Part shown: one piece after another, positions 1-8,110 of the stretch
How the letters are laid out: every line of letters starts with the position of its first letter
How positions within the stretch are numbered: the stretch's first letter is position 1
Assembly: GCF_018598175.1 (NCBI RefSeq)
Contig: NZ_JAHESE010000027.1
Location: forward strand, 46,033-110,032
Reading direction: 5' to 3'
Origin: Dawidia cretensis
Lineage (GTDB): Bacteria > Bacteroidota > Bacteroidia > Cytophagales > Cyclobacteriaceae
DNA: 64,000 nt
Made by a program: the position numbers and the translations under genes
The notes under the pieces: model-generated
What the model was told of the DNA's origin: nothing
The model's database searches: none
Seen by the model: only the letters and a program-made list of their open reading frames with translations

Positions 1-1085
1 CCTATGCCCCGTATACTCAAGCGGGCTTCAGACGCAGATCTGAACTGGGACAAGGTCCGGAGATTATCAAAGAAAATGTATTGGGTGGCCCCGCCATCAC
101 CTGGGAAGAAACGACCCAGACAAACATCGGCGTTGATCTTTCCGTGCTAAACTCGCGATTGACATTTACGTTCGACGCCTACCTGAAAAAAACAGATGGC
201 TTGCTGCTCGACGTTGGATTTAATGAATATACAGGTTTCGCATTTGCTCGCAAAAATGCTGGTAAAATGGAAAACAAAGGACTGGAGTTGGCCCTATCGT
301 CAATCAATACCGAAAGCGAACTGCGGTGGACCACGGACTTCAATATATCGTTCAACCGAAATAAGGTGACTGAATTGACGTTGAACAAAGTCTACTATTC
401 CGCTCCAATGTACAGCAACGGCGATCAAAACCTTGCGAGAATGACGGAAGGTAGCTCGTTGGGTACTTTCTTTGGATACATCTATGAAGGGGTTGATCCT
501 GAAAACGGAAATCCGCTATACCACGACTTTACAGGTAACGGCCTGAATGACGCCGATCGTACTGTGATTGGAAACGCGCAGCCGAACTTCATCTTCGGGT
601 TGACAAATAACCTTTCCTACAAGCGATTTGATGTCAATATATTCCTGCAAGGATCGCAAGGAAACGATATCTACAACGCCACTCGTATGGAATTGGAAGG
701 CATGTATGACACCAAGAACCAATCAACAGTGGTGTTGAACCGGTGGACCGAGAACAATCGGAATACCGACATACCGCGCGCAGGCATTGGTACCGGTAGT
801 ATTCGTAACTCAACGCGATTCGTTGAAGACGGTTCTTATCTCCGGGTGAAGAGCGTAACGCTTTCGTACAATGTAAATGCCAGTCCGCTGGAGAAACTGG
901 GTATCAATAAACTCTCGGTATATGCCACCGGGCAAAATTTGCTGACATGGACAAACTATTCCGGCTACGATCCTGAAGTGAACGCATATTCTGTTGCGGG
1001 AGGAAAAGGAACCGAGATTGGCATCGACTACGGAACCTATCCGCAATCGAGAACAATCATTCTGGGCGTAAATGTTTCATTCTAA
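1..1085 (+). CDS. SusC/RagA-family TonB-linked outer membrane protein, C-terminal part (5' end outside window)
   Basis: The reading frame is open from base 3 and has no start codon in the window, so only about the last 360 residues of a protein of roughly 1000 are present. They are beta-barrel sequence of the SusC type: alternating aromatic strands, the segment GNDIYNATRMELEGMYD, the WTENNRNTDIPR motif that precedes the last strands, YLRVKSVTLSYN and a terminal strand ending in the aromatic SF. SusC proteins take up oligosaccharides or peptides across the outer membrane with energy from TonB. The SusD partner starts 11 bases downstream, which confirms the assignment. With the GH30 gene that follows, this is the 3' end of a polysaccharide utilisation locus. 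Confidence 0.93.
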   Translation, partial: YAPYTQAGFRRRSELGQGPEIIKENVLGGPAITWEETTQTNIGVDLSVLNSRLTFTFDAYLKKTDGLLLDVGFNEYTGFAFARKNAGKMENKGLELALSSINTESELRWTTDFNISFNRNKVTELTLNKVYYSAPMYSNGDQNLARMTEGSSLGTFFGYIYEGVDPENGNPLYHDFTGNGLNDADRTVIGNAQPNFIFGLTNNLSYKRFDVNIFLQGSQGNDIYNATRMELEGMYDTKNQSTVVLNRWTENNRNTDIPRAGIGTGSIRNSTRFVEDGSYLRVKSVTLSYNVNASPLEKLGINKLSVYATGQNLLTWTNYSGYDPEVNAYSVAGGKGTEIGIDYGTYPQSRTIILGVNVSF

Positions 1086-1096
1086 ACAGACGAGCG

Positions 1097-2560
1097 ATGA
1101 GAAAGGTAAAAACATACAATTATATAGGCGCCATTTTGTTGGTTGGTGCATTTTTATTGGGGTGCGATGATTTTTTGGACAGAGACCCACTTTCTAAGTT
1201 AACGAACGAGGATCTTGGAAATGACGGCAAATCAACTGGATTCACAACGGCAAGTCAGGCGGAAGCGATCCTGGCAGGCTGTTATGGCGATTTTAGAAAC
1301 GAATACTTCCAATTGGATTATTACGTAAATGGCGATGCGCAAGCCGACAATGCGTATGCCGGCGCTGACAATCCCAATAATTTTCAGATCGATGAATATG
1401 CTATTGAATCGGTGAATAATAACGTGCTTCGTGACTGGCGTTACCTGTACGGTACAATCGCCAAAGCCAACACGGTGTTAGATCACATCGATTCTGTTGC
1501 GGATGCAGCCCTGACGGAAACAAGAAGAGCCGAAATCAAAGGCGAAGCGGCATTTGTGCGGGCGTACATGTACTTTGAGTTGGTTCGTCAATACGGCGAT
1601 ATACCGCTGCTGGTGCATGAAATAACCGAATGGGATGTGGACGATGAAACCAAAATATACTTGTCTCGTACACCGCAGGCTGAAATATACCAGCAGATAA
1701 TCAAGGACCTGGAACTTGCCGTCGCCAATACACGGGCTGCTGCGGCAAACAAAAACGTTGTGACGAAAAGCACAGCACATTTTCTACTGGCTAAAGTATA
1801 CGCAACCGTAGAGCCGCACGACTGGGCAAAGGTTAACGAGCACGCCGATGCCGTATTGGCAGCCGGGTTCGAGCTGTTACCCGAGTTCGATCAATTGTGG
1901 GACGGAACACAGGAGAATTCTTCAGAAGCAATCTTTGAAATCACGTACGACGGATGGGATGCTGGCACAGGCAACTGGGGGGCAGGAATGTTCTATGGCA
2001 TCGACTGGAAGAAATTCAATACTCCCACCAACGACCTGGTAGCAGCATTTGATGCTGAAGGCGATGAGATCCGTAAAAACGCATCCATTCGTTTTGCAGA
2101 TGTTACCGGCAAATGGTCTGACCGTTACTGGCCGCTAACAAACTTTCCATACTCCTATAAATACAGAAACACCAGTGGTACACAAAACTATATTTTGTTC
2201 CGACTGGCCGACATCATGTTGCTGAAAGCCGAAGCATTGACAGACGCTGGTGATTTGGAAGGTGCAGCAGACCTTGTAAATGAAATTCGTGCGCGCGTAG
2301 ACCTCGACGACATCATACCGACAACAGATGCTGACATGGTCCAGGCGATTGCAAAGGAACGCCGCTTAGAACTTGTCTTTGAGGGACAACGCTGGTACGA
2401 CCTGAAACGCACCGGAAAGGCGATTGAGGTAATGAATGCCTTCCGCGATGGAAACGGTAATAGCTTGGGATATCAATTAACCGAAGACCGTTTGCTCTGG
2501 CCCATCCCGCAAAACGAGCGTGATAAAAACGAAAAGCTGACACAAAACGACGGATACTAA
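1097..2560 (+). CDS. SusD/RagB-family nutrient-binding outer membrane lipoprotein
   Basis: A 487-residue protein with a lipoprotein signal ending in LLGCDD (lipid-anchored Cys at about residue 23). It has the SusD fold signatures: a TPR-like helical region (GEAAFVRAYMYFELVRQYGDIPL), then a C-terminal half with LFRLADIMLLKAEAL, NEIRARV and ERRLELVFEGQRWYDLKR, ending in the usual LLWPIPQNE...QNDGY. SusD proteins sit on the cell surface as a lid over SusC and bind the glycan. The gene lies 11 bases after the SusC tail and is followed by a terminator-like hairpin and a GH30 gene. The family is certain; the substrate is inferred from the GH30 neighbour. Confidence 0.96.
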   Translation: MRKVKTYNYIGAILLVGAFLLGCDDFLDRDPLSKLTNEDLGNDGKSTGFTTASQAEAILAGCYGDFRNEYFQLDYYVNGDAQADNAYAGADNPNNFQIDEYAIESVNNNVLRDWRYLYGTIAKANTVLDHIDSVADAALTETRRAEIKGEAAFVRAYMYFELVRQYGDIPLLVHEITEWDVDDETKIYLSRTPQAEIYQQIIKDLELAVANTRAAAANKNVVTKSTAHFLLAKVYATVEPHDWAKVNEHADAVLAAGFELLPEFDQLWDGTQENSSEAIFEITYDGWDAGTGNWGAGMFYGIDWKKFNTPTNDLVAAFDAEGDEIRKNASIRFADVTGKWSDRYWPLTNFPYSYKYRNTSGTQNYILFRLADIMLLKAEALTDAGDLEGAADLVNEIRARVDLDDIIPTTDADMVQAIAKERRLELVFEGQRWYDLKRTGKAIEVMNAFRDGNGNSLGYQLTEDRLLWPIPQNERDKNEKLTQNDGY

Positions 2561-2566
2561 AAAAAC

Positions 2567-2599
2567 AAAGAAGAACCCCGCATATCAGGGTTCTTCTTT
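2567..2599 (+). terminator. Hairpin terminator between SusD and GH30 genes
   Basis: A perfect 12-bp stem (2567-2578 with 2588-2599) with a 9-base loop; its 3' arm is T-rich (TTCTTCTTT). It lies 6 bases after the SusD stop and 11 bases before the GH30 start. It could attenuate transcription so that GH30 is made in smaller amounts than SusC/D, or protect the SusCD mRNA 3' end. Confidence 0.7.
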
Positions 2600-2610
2600 A
2601 AAGTATAAAG

Positions 2611-4077
2611 ATGAAAGAAGAACTGAACTCAACCGTAAAAGGGATTAAACTCGGCCTGGCATTAGTGCTGACGAGTGTGCTGTGGCAAGGATGCCAACGC
2701 AACGACCAGGAAAAACAAACAACATCGGAATCTGAAGTTGAAGCGTCGTCTATCCATTCCTACCTAACCACCAGCGACAGATCGTCTCTCTTGGCGAAAG
2801 ACCAGCAGGCCCTGGCGTTTAGCACAGAGCCTACGAACCTACCCGTGATCGGGATAGACTCGACACAACGGTACCAAACGATCGACGGATTCGGCTACTC
2901 CCTAACCGGAGGAAGTGCTTACCACATTCAAACGCTGACACCCTCCACACGCGAAGCATTGCTCAATGAGCTATTCCGATGGGACAGCACCAACATCGGC
3001 GTGAGTTACCTGCGTGTAAGCGTCGGTGCCTCCGACCTGGATGACCATGTGTTCTCATACAACGACGTGCCCGCAGGCAAGACCGATCCCGAGCTAACAG
3101 GCTTTACACTGCAGGAAGACAAAAAATACCTCATACCGGCACTCAAGCAAATACTGGCTATCAATCCGGACATCAAGATTATGGGCAGTCCATGGTCGGC
3201 GCCCGCCTGGATGAAGACCAATGGTCATCCAAAGGGCGGAAGCTTAAAGCCCGAATTTTACGCAGCCTATGCGGAGTACTTTGTCCGGTATATACGTGGC
3301 ATGGCCGCAGAAGGAATAACAATTGACGCCATCACACTGCAGAACGAGCCCGAGAATCCGAAGAACACCCCCAGCATGTTGATGACGTCTGCCGAGCAAG
3401 CTACGTTTGTGAAGAACAACCTTGGCCCGGCATTTGAAAACGCGGGCCTTAAAACGAAGATCGTGATCTTCGACCACAACTGCGATCATCCCAATTACCC
3501 CATCGAGGTGCTGAACGATGCAGACGCCAGGAAGTACATCGACGGGTCGGCCTTCCACTTATACCTCGGTGAAATCGAGGCACTCTCGGAAGTACACCAG
3601 GCACACCCCGACAAACATCTCTACTTCACCGAACAATGGACGTCACCCCAAAGCACCTTCGGCGACGATCTCCGCTGGCACACCCGACACCTGATCATTG
3701 GCGCTACGCGCAACTGGAGCCGCAACGTGCTGGAATGGAACCTTGCCGCCGATCCTGAGTTTAAGCCTCACACCGACGACGGTGGATGTACGACGTGCCA
3801 GGGCGCGTTGACAATCGACAAGGATGCTGTAACACGCAACGTATCCTATTACATCATCGCCCATGCATCGAAGTTCGTACGTCCAGGGGCTGTGCGTATA
3901 GCCTCGACCATTACGGGGGACCTATATAACGTGGCATTCTTAAATGCTTCAGGCGAGAAAGTACTGATCGTAGTTAACGACAGCAACGAAGTCAAACGGT
4001 TTGGTATTCGCTACAACGGCAAAGTAGCTGCCGCAGCACTATCTCCAGGAGCGGTTGCTACATACACCTGGCCTTAA
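2611..4077 (+). CDS. Glycoside hydrolase family 30 lipoprotein (glucosylceramidase-like / endo-beta-1,6-glucanase)
   Basis: A 488-residue lipoprotein: the signal peptide ends in LWQGC with the lipidated Cys at residue 28, so the enzyme is probably outer-membrane anchored. The GH30 (clan A) TIM barrel starts at IDGFGYSLTGGSA (about 91-103). The acid/base is Glu246 in LQNEPEN and the nucleophile Glu341 in YFTEQWTSP; both catalytic residues are intact. A C-terminal beta-sandwich follows (VLIVVNDSNEV). Family members cleave beta-1,6-glucan, glucosylceramide or related beta-glucosides. Beside SusC/SusD, bacterial GH30_3 enzymes usually act on beta-1,6-glucan from fungal walls, so that substrate is plausible but inferred. 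A strong terminator follows at 4100-4126. Confidence 0.93.
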   Translation: MKEELNSTVKGIKLGLALVLTSVLWQGCQRNDQEKQTTSESEVEASSIHSYLTTSDRSSLLAKDQQALAFSTEPTNLPVIGIDSTQRYQTIDGFGYSLTGGSAYHIQTLTPSTREALLNELFRWDSTNIGVSYLRVSVGASDLDDHVFSYNDVPAGKTDPELTGFTLQEDKKYLIPALKQILAINPDIKIMGSPWSAPAWMKTNGHPKGGSLKPEFYAAYAEYFVRYIRGMAAEGITIDAITLQNEPENPKNTPSMLMTSAEQATFVKNNLGPAFENAGLKTKIVIFDHNCDHPNYPIEVLNDADARKYIDGSAFHLYLGEIEALSEVHQAHPDKHLYFTEQWTSPQSTFGDDLRWHTRHLIIGATRNWSRNVLEWNLAADPEFKPHTDDGGCTTCQGALTIDKDAVTRNVSYYIIAHASKFVRPGAVRIASTITGDLYNVAFLNASGEKVLIVVNDSNEVKRFGIRYNGKVAAAALSPGAVATYTWP

Positions 4078-4099
4078 ATAGGCAACAGGCGCCAAAATG

Positions 4100-4126
4100 G
4101 CCTGCCTAAAAGGCAGGCTTTTTTTT
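4100..4126 (+). terminator. Rho-independent terminator after GH30 gene
   Basis: A 7-bp G+C-rich stem (GCCTGCC 4100-4106 with GGCAGGC 4112-4118), loop TAAAA, then eight T residues. This is a textbook intrinsic terminator closing the polysaccharide utilisation locus. Confidence 0.93.
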
Positions 4127-4278
4127 GTCCCGGTCGGGAACTTGTTTAATAATCATCGATTCCAATCTTTTTGAGGCATATTCTTTCTGACTGGATTCTC
4201 GTGCGGCTGCCTCGATGTCGTAAAAAACCGTGTTGGTACACCGATTGACTCTTCCTTCCGCAGAAGGAGAAATGAATT

Positions 4279-4659
4279 ATGAAAAAGAACAATTTCCAGG
4301 ACCTGTTAACGTCGGTAGATGTTCTGAATACTATAAACGGAGGCATCAGCGAACCAAGCCTGACCGTCCATCAACAAGCGGACGGACGCGAGCTTCACGT
4401 GCGAGTGCCCGGTATGGAAAAAGAAGTACTGCAGGCGGAGGTTCATAACAATACGCTATCGGTATTCTACCTCATTCCCATCACCGTACGGGAGAAAGTC
4501 GTACAAATGCCCCAGGTAGTGTATAGCAAAACGATCCCGTATTTTGTTGACGTCAGTGGCATCCGCGCCGAGCACGAAGGCCAGGAGCTTGTAGTGCACA
4601 TGCCGTTCAACGAGTTGTCCAACGGGTATCACAAAAAGTTGACAATGGACGAAGACTAA
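4279..4659 (+). CDS. Small Hsp20/alpha-crystallin-like protein
   Basis: A 126-residue protein. Residues about 30-120 resemble a diverged alpha-crystallin domain: the segment ELHVRVPGMEKEVLQAEVHNNTLSV matches the family pattern of a strand, LPG, then a short loop and strand, and GQELVVHMPF matches the G-x-L-x-V-x-x-P edge strand near the C-terminus. Hsp20 proteins are ATP-independent holdases. The start is fixed by a good AAGGAG site at 4264-4269, unusual here. The usual C-terminal I-x-I motif is absent and the sequence is divergent, so chaperone activity is an inference. It is a single gene between two terminators. Confidence 0.6.
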   Translation: MKKNNFQDLLTSVDVLNTINGGISEPSLTVHQQADGRELHVRVPGMEKEVLQAEVHNNTLSVFYLIPITVREKVVQMPQVVYSKTIPYFVDVSGIRAEHEGQELVVHMPFNELSNGYHKKLTMDED

Positions 4660-4665
4660 AGAATA

Positions 4666-4696
4666 AAAACGCCCCGGAACAAAGCTGGGGCGTTTT
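4666..4696. terminator. Bidirectional terminator between Hsp20-like gene and DUF1361 locus
   Basis: The stem AAAACGCCCC (4666-4675) pairs with GGGGCGTTTT (4687-4696) around an 11-base loop. It has T-rich tails on both strands and serves convergent transcription units. On the minus strand it starts 3 bases after the TAG at 4699-4701 that closes the extended DUF1361 frame. Confidence 0.85.
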
Positions 4697-4698
4697 AA

Positions 4699-4803
4699 CT
4701 AGTCATTGGGACGCGACGCAGGTTTCCGTGCGTACACCTGTGCAAACTGAACCAATAGCACATAGCCCAGCACCAGGAAGGCTGCGAAGATAATCGTTAC
4801 GCC
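4699..4803 (-). other. In-frame coding-like tail downstream of the DUF1361 stop codon
   Basis: Directly after the TAA of the DUF1361 gene (4804-4806), the same frame stays open for 34 codons to a TAG at 4699-4701. It encodes a hydrophobic helix (GVTIIFAAFLVLGYVLLVQF) and a short basic tail. It has no ATG. The length, hydrophobicity and position right before the terminator suggest it was the last membrane helix of the DUF1361 protein, cut off by the TAA. It could also be chance, or the TAA could be a base-calling error. Confidence 0.5.
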
Positions 4804-5397
4804 TTATGTGTGTGGATGCTCGAAGGGGTGCAGTATACGTTGTGTAATGTCACGCAGCAGCGGTGTAGGAGAAGATATAATGTCCCAGCTGTTCCAACGC
4901 AGATAACGGCCGAGGTAGATTCCAAAGCCCGATAACAACAAGGTACCCACAGCGACACACCAACCTATCCAGGGACGGAAGCGTGTGGCAAAAACGGACT
5001 GTATATCCATAATCGAAGCATAACCGAGCATCAGCCCATTCCAGGCAAAGAAAAGGATCAAAGCCAGGTCGTACCAATACGGCACACCCGGGCGCGGTCG
5101 AAGGTGAAATAAATCTGTCAGGATATAGGGCGCGTTGGGTAAGAATGCCAGCCAGGTTGCGAATAATAACAGAAAGCTAAAAGTACCCAGACGGTGATGG
5201 TATAATACCAGCAGGGTGCTGATAATATAAGGAATAAGGGCCAGGAAAATATTCCAAACTAGAAACACGAATGTAATACGGGTAGTGTATTGCACGCGAA
5301 GAGCCACCAGGGTTACGCACAAAATGGTGGTGAGCGAGAAAATAAAGAGAATGGAAAGTCGGTTATGTTCTTTCAGGCGGTGAAACAGGTTCGTCAT
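4804..5397 (-). CDS. DUF1361 family integral membrane protein
   Basis: A 197-residue membrane protein from the ATG at 5397; an in-frame GTG at 5421 would add 8 residues. It has about six hydrophobic segments and the DUF1361 signature WLAFLPNAPYILTDLFHL followed by PYWYDL and WNGLMLGYASI. The function of the family is unknown. The last encoded residues are HPFEHPHT; the frame then continues past the TAA with what looks like a further membrane helix (4699-4803), so the protein may be C-terminally truncated. It lies 84 bases downstream of the aldo/keto reductase gene, with a hairpin between them. Confidence 0.88.
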   Translation of the reverse strand: MTNLFHRLKEHNRLSILFIFSLTTILCVTLVALRVQYTTRITFVFLVWNIFLALIPYIISTLLVLYHHRLGTFSFLLLFATWLAFLPNAPYILTDLFHLRPRPGVPYWYDLALILFFAWNGLMLGYASIMDIQSVFATRFRPWIGWCVAVGTLLLSGFGIYLGRYLRWNSWDIISSPTPLLRDITQRILHPFEHPHT

Positions 5398-5423
5398 GTG
5401 TAATGCTTTAATACCTTTCACGG

Positions 5424-5453
5424 GCCAGCCGGAAGAAAGTTATTCCGGCTGGC
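5424..5453 (-). terminator. Strong stem-loop between aldo/keto reductase and DUF1361 genes
   Basis: A perfect 11-bp stem (5424-5434 with 5443-5453) and an 8-base loop. No T-tract follows on the minus strand, so it may be an mRNA-stabilising or processing hairpin rather than a complete intrinsic terminator. Confidence 0.5.
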
Positions 5454-5505
5454 GACAAATTCCTCTGTTTCATCCTGACGCCCGGCTAACCGGGTAGTCG
5501 GAAAA

Positions 5506-6405
5506 CTAGCCCGGGATTTCGCCGCGAGAGGCGATATACAGCTCGTACCAATCCTGATGGCCGAGGTTAATATTAAAGGCATCGGCAATATTGCGAATAC
5601 GCTGTTCTTCTTTTGTACCAATCAGCGGTAACGCGCCCAACTTGATCAGCCAGGCCGCAGCGACAGACTCAATGTCGACGTTATACTTCTGCGCAAACTC
5701 TTGCAGCTTCTTCCGCACGCGCACTGCACGTTCATCCGTGCCGCTCACGATCTGCCCGCTAGCCACGGGTGCCGACGCCAGCGGACGCATATACCGTTGC
5801 TTGATGTAGTCGACTTGGCCGTTGTCCAGCGCCGAGGTGTTCAATAAGTTCAGCTCCAGATGATGGGTTACGATCGGCGTATGCATATACGACGCCAGTA
5901 ATTGATGTTGGAACACAGAGAAGTTTGCCACCCCAATGCTACGCGCCTTTCCCGACTTTAGAAGTTGTTCCAGGGCAATAGCCGTCTCCTCCAGATTGGA
6001 AATAGGATCCAGGTGGTCGAGCAGGAAAATATCAATATAATCTGTATTGAGCCGGCGCAGCGAATTTTCAACGCTTCGCTGAATATGTTGCGCCGATGTG
6101 TCGTAATGTTTCACTCGTACATCCGGCTGGTCCGGACCAGGCACGCGCAGGCCACATTTTGTGAACAACACCAGGTCTTCGCGCTTAAAAGACTTCTTGC
6201 GAATCAACTGGCCAAACATCTCCTCGCAACGGGAAGAACCGTACGTATCGGCATGATCGAATGTATTAATACCCAGTTCCAGACACAGGCTGACGATCTT
6301 TTCCATAGACACAGATTCAGTAGCCGCATCGTCGTGCCATCGGTAAAAGCCATAGACGGCAGGAGAAACTTTGGGGCCGGCATCACCGAGATAGATTTTT
6401 TCCAT
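5506..6405 (-). CDS. Aldo/keto reductase (YdhF-like)
   Basis: A 299-residue TIM-barrel oxidoreductase of the aldo/keto reductase superfamily, full length. Catalytic residues visible are Asp50 and Tyr55 (NTFDHADTYGSS) and Lys83 (LFTKCG). The fourth member, normally His in the pattern LLIHRPD, reads LLDHLD: the aligned position is Asp130 and a His follows at 131. NADPH-binding features lie near the C-terminus (PLIGTKEEQRIRNIADA). Substrates of this subgroup are small carbonyls and are not predictable. Together with the DUF1361 gene it may form a two-gene unit on the minus strand. Confidence 0.9.
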   Translation of the reverse strand: MEKIYLGDAGPKVSPAVYGFYRWHDDAATESVSMEKIVSLCLELGINTFDHADTYGSSRCEEMFGQLIRKKSFKREDLVLFTKCGLRVPGPDQPDVRVKHYDTSAQHIQRSVENSLRRLNTDYIDIFLLDHLDPISNLEETAIALEQLLKSGKARSIGVANFSVFQHQLLASYMHTPIVTHHLELNLLNTSALDNGQVDYIKQRYMRPLASAPVASGQIVSGTDERAVRVRKKLQEFAQKYNVDIESVAAAWLIKLGALPLIGTKEEQRIRNIADAFNINLGHQDWYELYIASRGEIPG

Positions 6406-6590
6406 AAGGTTATGATTACTTCAGTACTACTACAAGTATCGGATTTAATACGAAACAAAAAAATGGGGGGCGAATTTCTGCCGGGGATTTGGCCCTGGTC
6501 AGAAAGGCTGCTGAACGTTAGGGAGCGCTGTTTGGCGCAGGTGAGCCAGTGGTGAGGAAGGCTGACGGGTAACAGAGCAGTGGGAAGAAA

Positions 6591-6625
6591 CCTGAAGTCT
6601 AAGGATCAATACCTTAAACTTCAGG
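6591..6625 (-). terminator. Terminator after the NUMOD4/HNH gene
   Basis: A 14-bp stem with one mismatch (6591-6604 with 6612-6625) and loop ATCAATA. Read on the minus strand it is followed by the T-rich TTTCTTCC. It lies 10 bases downstream of the HNH-like gene stop. Confidence 0.7.
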
Positions 6626-6634
6626 CCCCGGGCC

Positions 6635-7204
6635 TTAAACCTTTACGTGGCCCCAGTTCTCTCCAATCTTGATACGGTGGATCTGCATGTCAGAAACACG
6701 GAACTTCTTGGCGAGCGCCTTCAGGGTGGGTTGTTTCTTTGACTTGAAAAGCGCGACCTTGATCTGCTTTACCTTGTCGGCCGTAAGCTTCGGGCCTTCT
6801 TCCGGATTCATACGCAGCAATACATTGGGATCCTTCTTGGCATGTTCGATCTGATCTTCATGCTTCACCCATTTGAGGTTAGAAGCTTTGTTGTTTTCCT
6901 TCTTGTGATCGACGTGGATCACAAAGGTCTGCTTCGTACCGCCCTGCTTGCAGAAGTATTCTGCGACAAGCCGATGAATGTAGTAATTCTGGCGAGTATC
7001 CTCCCGGCCTATAGTAATGCTCGGGTAGCCTTGCGTTAAGCGCGGTTTCAGGATATAGCCATCTTCCAGCTCAGACTTAAAGCTTACAATCCGTCCTTTA
7101 TCCGATACGGCGTATCGCTTGGTGGTTGTGCCTTTCTTCAGTTTCAATTCCTTCCAGGTCTCTCCGGCGAGGAATTTTAGTTTAGATTGTTTAGTTGTTG
7201 CCAT
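6635..7204 (-). CDS. NUMOD4/HNH-type DNA-binding or endonuclease protein with C-terminal helix-turn-helix
   Basis: A 189-residue protein with three parts. Residues about 13-45 form a NUMOD4-like motif (GETWKEL then YAVSDKGRIVSFK). Residues about 74-121 are HNH-like: HRLVAEYF, then VIHVDHKKENNKASNLKW, with His77, Asp99-His100, Asn105, Asn109 and His121 as likely metal or catalytic residues. Residues about 138-185 look like a helix-turn-helix (LKALAKKFRVSDMQIHRI). This is the architecture of free-standing homing-type endonucleases from phages and mobile introns. No intron or interrupted gene is seen beside it, so it may be a domesticated copy. It is a single gene with its own terminator. Confidence 0.72.
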   Translation of the reverse strand: MATTKQSKLKFLAGETWKELKLKKGTTTKRYAVSDKGRIVSFKSELEDGYILKPRLTQGYPSITIGREDTRQNYYIHRLVAEYFCKQGGTKQTFVIHVDHKKENNKASNLKWVKHEDQIEHAKKDPNVLLRMNPEEGPKLTADKVKQIKVALFKSKKQPTLKALAKKFRVSDMQIHRIKIGENWGHVKV

Positions 7205-7722
7205 AATATGTAGAAATTAATAGGGTAAGGGTTCAGGAGAAAGTTGCGTCGGCCGATGCAATAAGTGTACCGACCCCCGGGCTATCGTGCGCGCATACGC
7301 TTGCCACGGTGGACTTGCGCGACAAGGAAAGACAAGGGAGTGAAATAAGTTTCGTACAATGATACCATGGAACCAGCTGCCTCCTTTCAATGACGAAAGG
7401 AAGTACATACAACTGGTAAGGGTAGGCCTTCGAACCATGTTTATAGCTAAGTCTAATGCTTTTACCATCCGACAACCTGTAGGACAGAGGACATCAGGAA
7501 ACCAGACTGGGTAGACTTTGAGCCTTATTAAAGTAAAGACTATTTTTGATAAAGGACAAGTGTTTAGCGAAAAAGGTAACAGTTTTTCGTAGAATAGACG
7601 ATAAAGGATATGGGTTGATGTCTATGCCTGACCAGTTGCGGTTCAGTTGTATAGTATATTTTCTCAGGGCATAGGCAGACCGGTATCTGGCGCTTGCTAG
7701 CCAATAACCAGCCACTCCGGTA
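7205..7722. other. 518-base gap without a supported gene
   Basis: The stretch lies between the HNH-like gene and the zinc-ribbon gene. Open frames of 73-83 codons exist on the minus strand (for example 7494-7715 and 7217-7468), but their translations show no recognisable family, no hydrophobic pattern and frame-overlapping alternatives. I see no tRNA, no RNase P or tmRNA signature and no clear terminator. It could be decayed coding sequence or a long leader for the HNH gene. Confidence 0.4.
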
Positions 7723-8097
7723 TTACCCCAAAAATTCTTTCTTTACCACCAATAAGTAATAATCATTTTCAATCTGCAGGTAGCCCTGCTCGTAGCAATA
7801 GATGTACCGCGATCCTTCCTTCGTAGTATACAAACTTGTAAAGTGCTTGAAGTCGAATCCGCGACTGACGAGTTTCTCCCGGCCAACCCGATTCTTACCA
7901 TCCGGATTCAAGTCCATGAGAATACGCCGGTTCTTGCGTAGGATATTGTTTACGTTGCGCATGTAGTTCGTGTCGTCACTGTTCAACCGGTTATTATACG
8001 CACTGCGACAATGATCAGAACAAAACTTCTTATCAACGCGGCCTCTTATGGCCGTCCCGCACTCCGTGCAGGACTTAGTTAAGCTTTCAGACATCAT
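7723..8097 (-). CDS. Small zinc-ribbon protein of unknown function
   Basis: A 124-residue protein. The N-terminus has a four-cysteine zinc ribbon: Cys10-x2-Cys13 (CTEC) and Cys26-x3-Cys30 (FCSDHC), as in DUF2116-type ribbons. The rest is basic and then aromatic-rich (SLYTTKEGSRYIYCYEQGYL), with no catalytic motif. Similar proteins are, to my knowledge, common in Bacteroidota without assigned function. It is divergent from ssb across a 148-base region that carries phased AAACG repeats, which suggests shared control and possibly a role near DNA; that role is inference. Start: two adjacent ATG codons at 8097 and 8094. Confidence 0.8.
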   Translation of the reverse strand: MMSESLTKSCTECGTAIRGRVDKKFCSDHCRSAYNNRLNSDDTNYMRNVNNILRKNRRILMDLNPDGKNRVGREKLVSRGFDFKHFTSLYTTKEGSRYIYCYEQGYLQIENDYYLLVVKKEFLG

Positions 8098-8110
8098 ACA
8101 AAATCACAAA

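Noticed and set aside
5965-6555. 196-codon frame on the plus strand opposite the aldo/keto reductase
   Set aside because: Shadow frame of a well supported gene, without domain signal.
6635-7204. Active homing endonuclease in an intron
   Set aside because: No interrupted gene, intron ends or duplicate flanks are visible beside it; only the domain resemblance remains.
7217-7715. Open frames on the minus strand in the 518-base gap
   Set aside because: They overlap in different frames and show no motif, signal peptide or start signal; too weak to call as genes.
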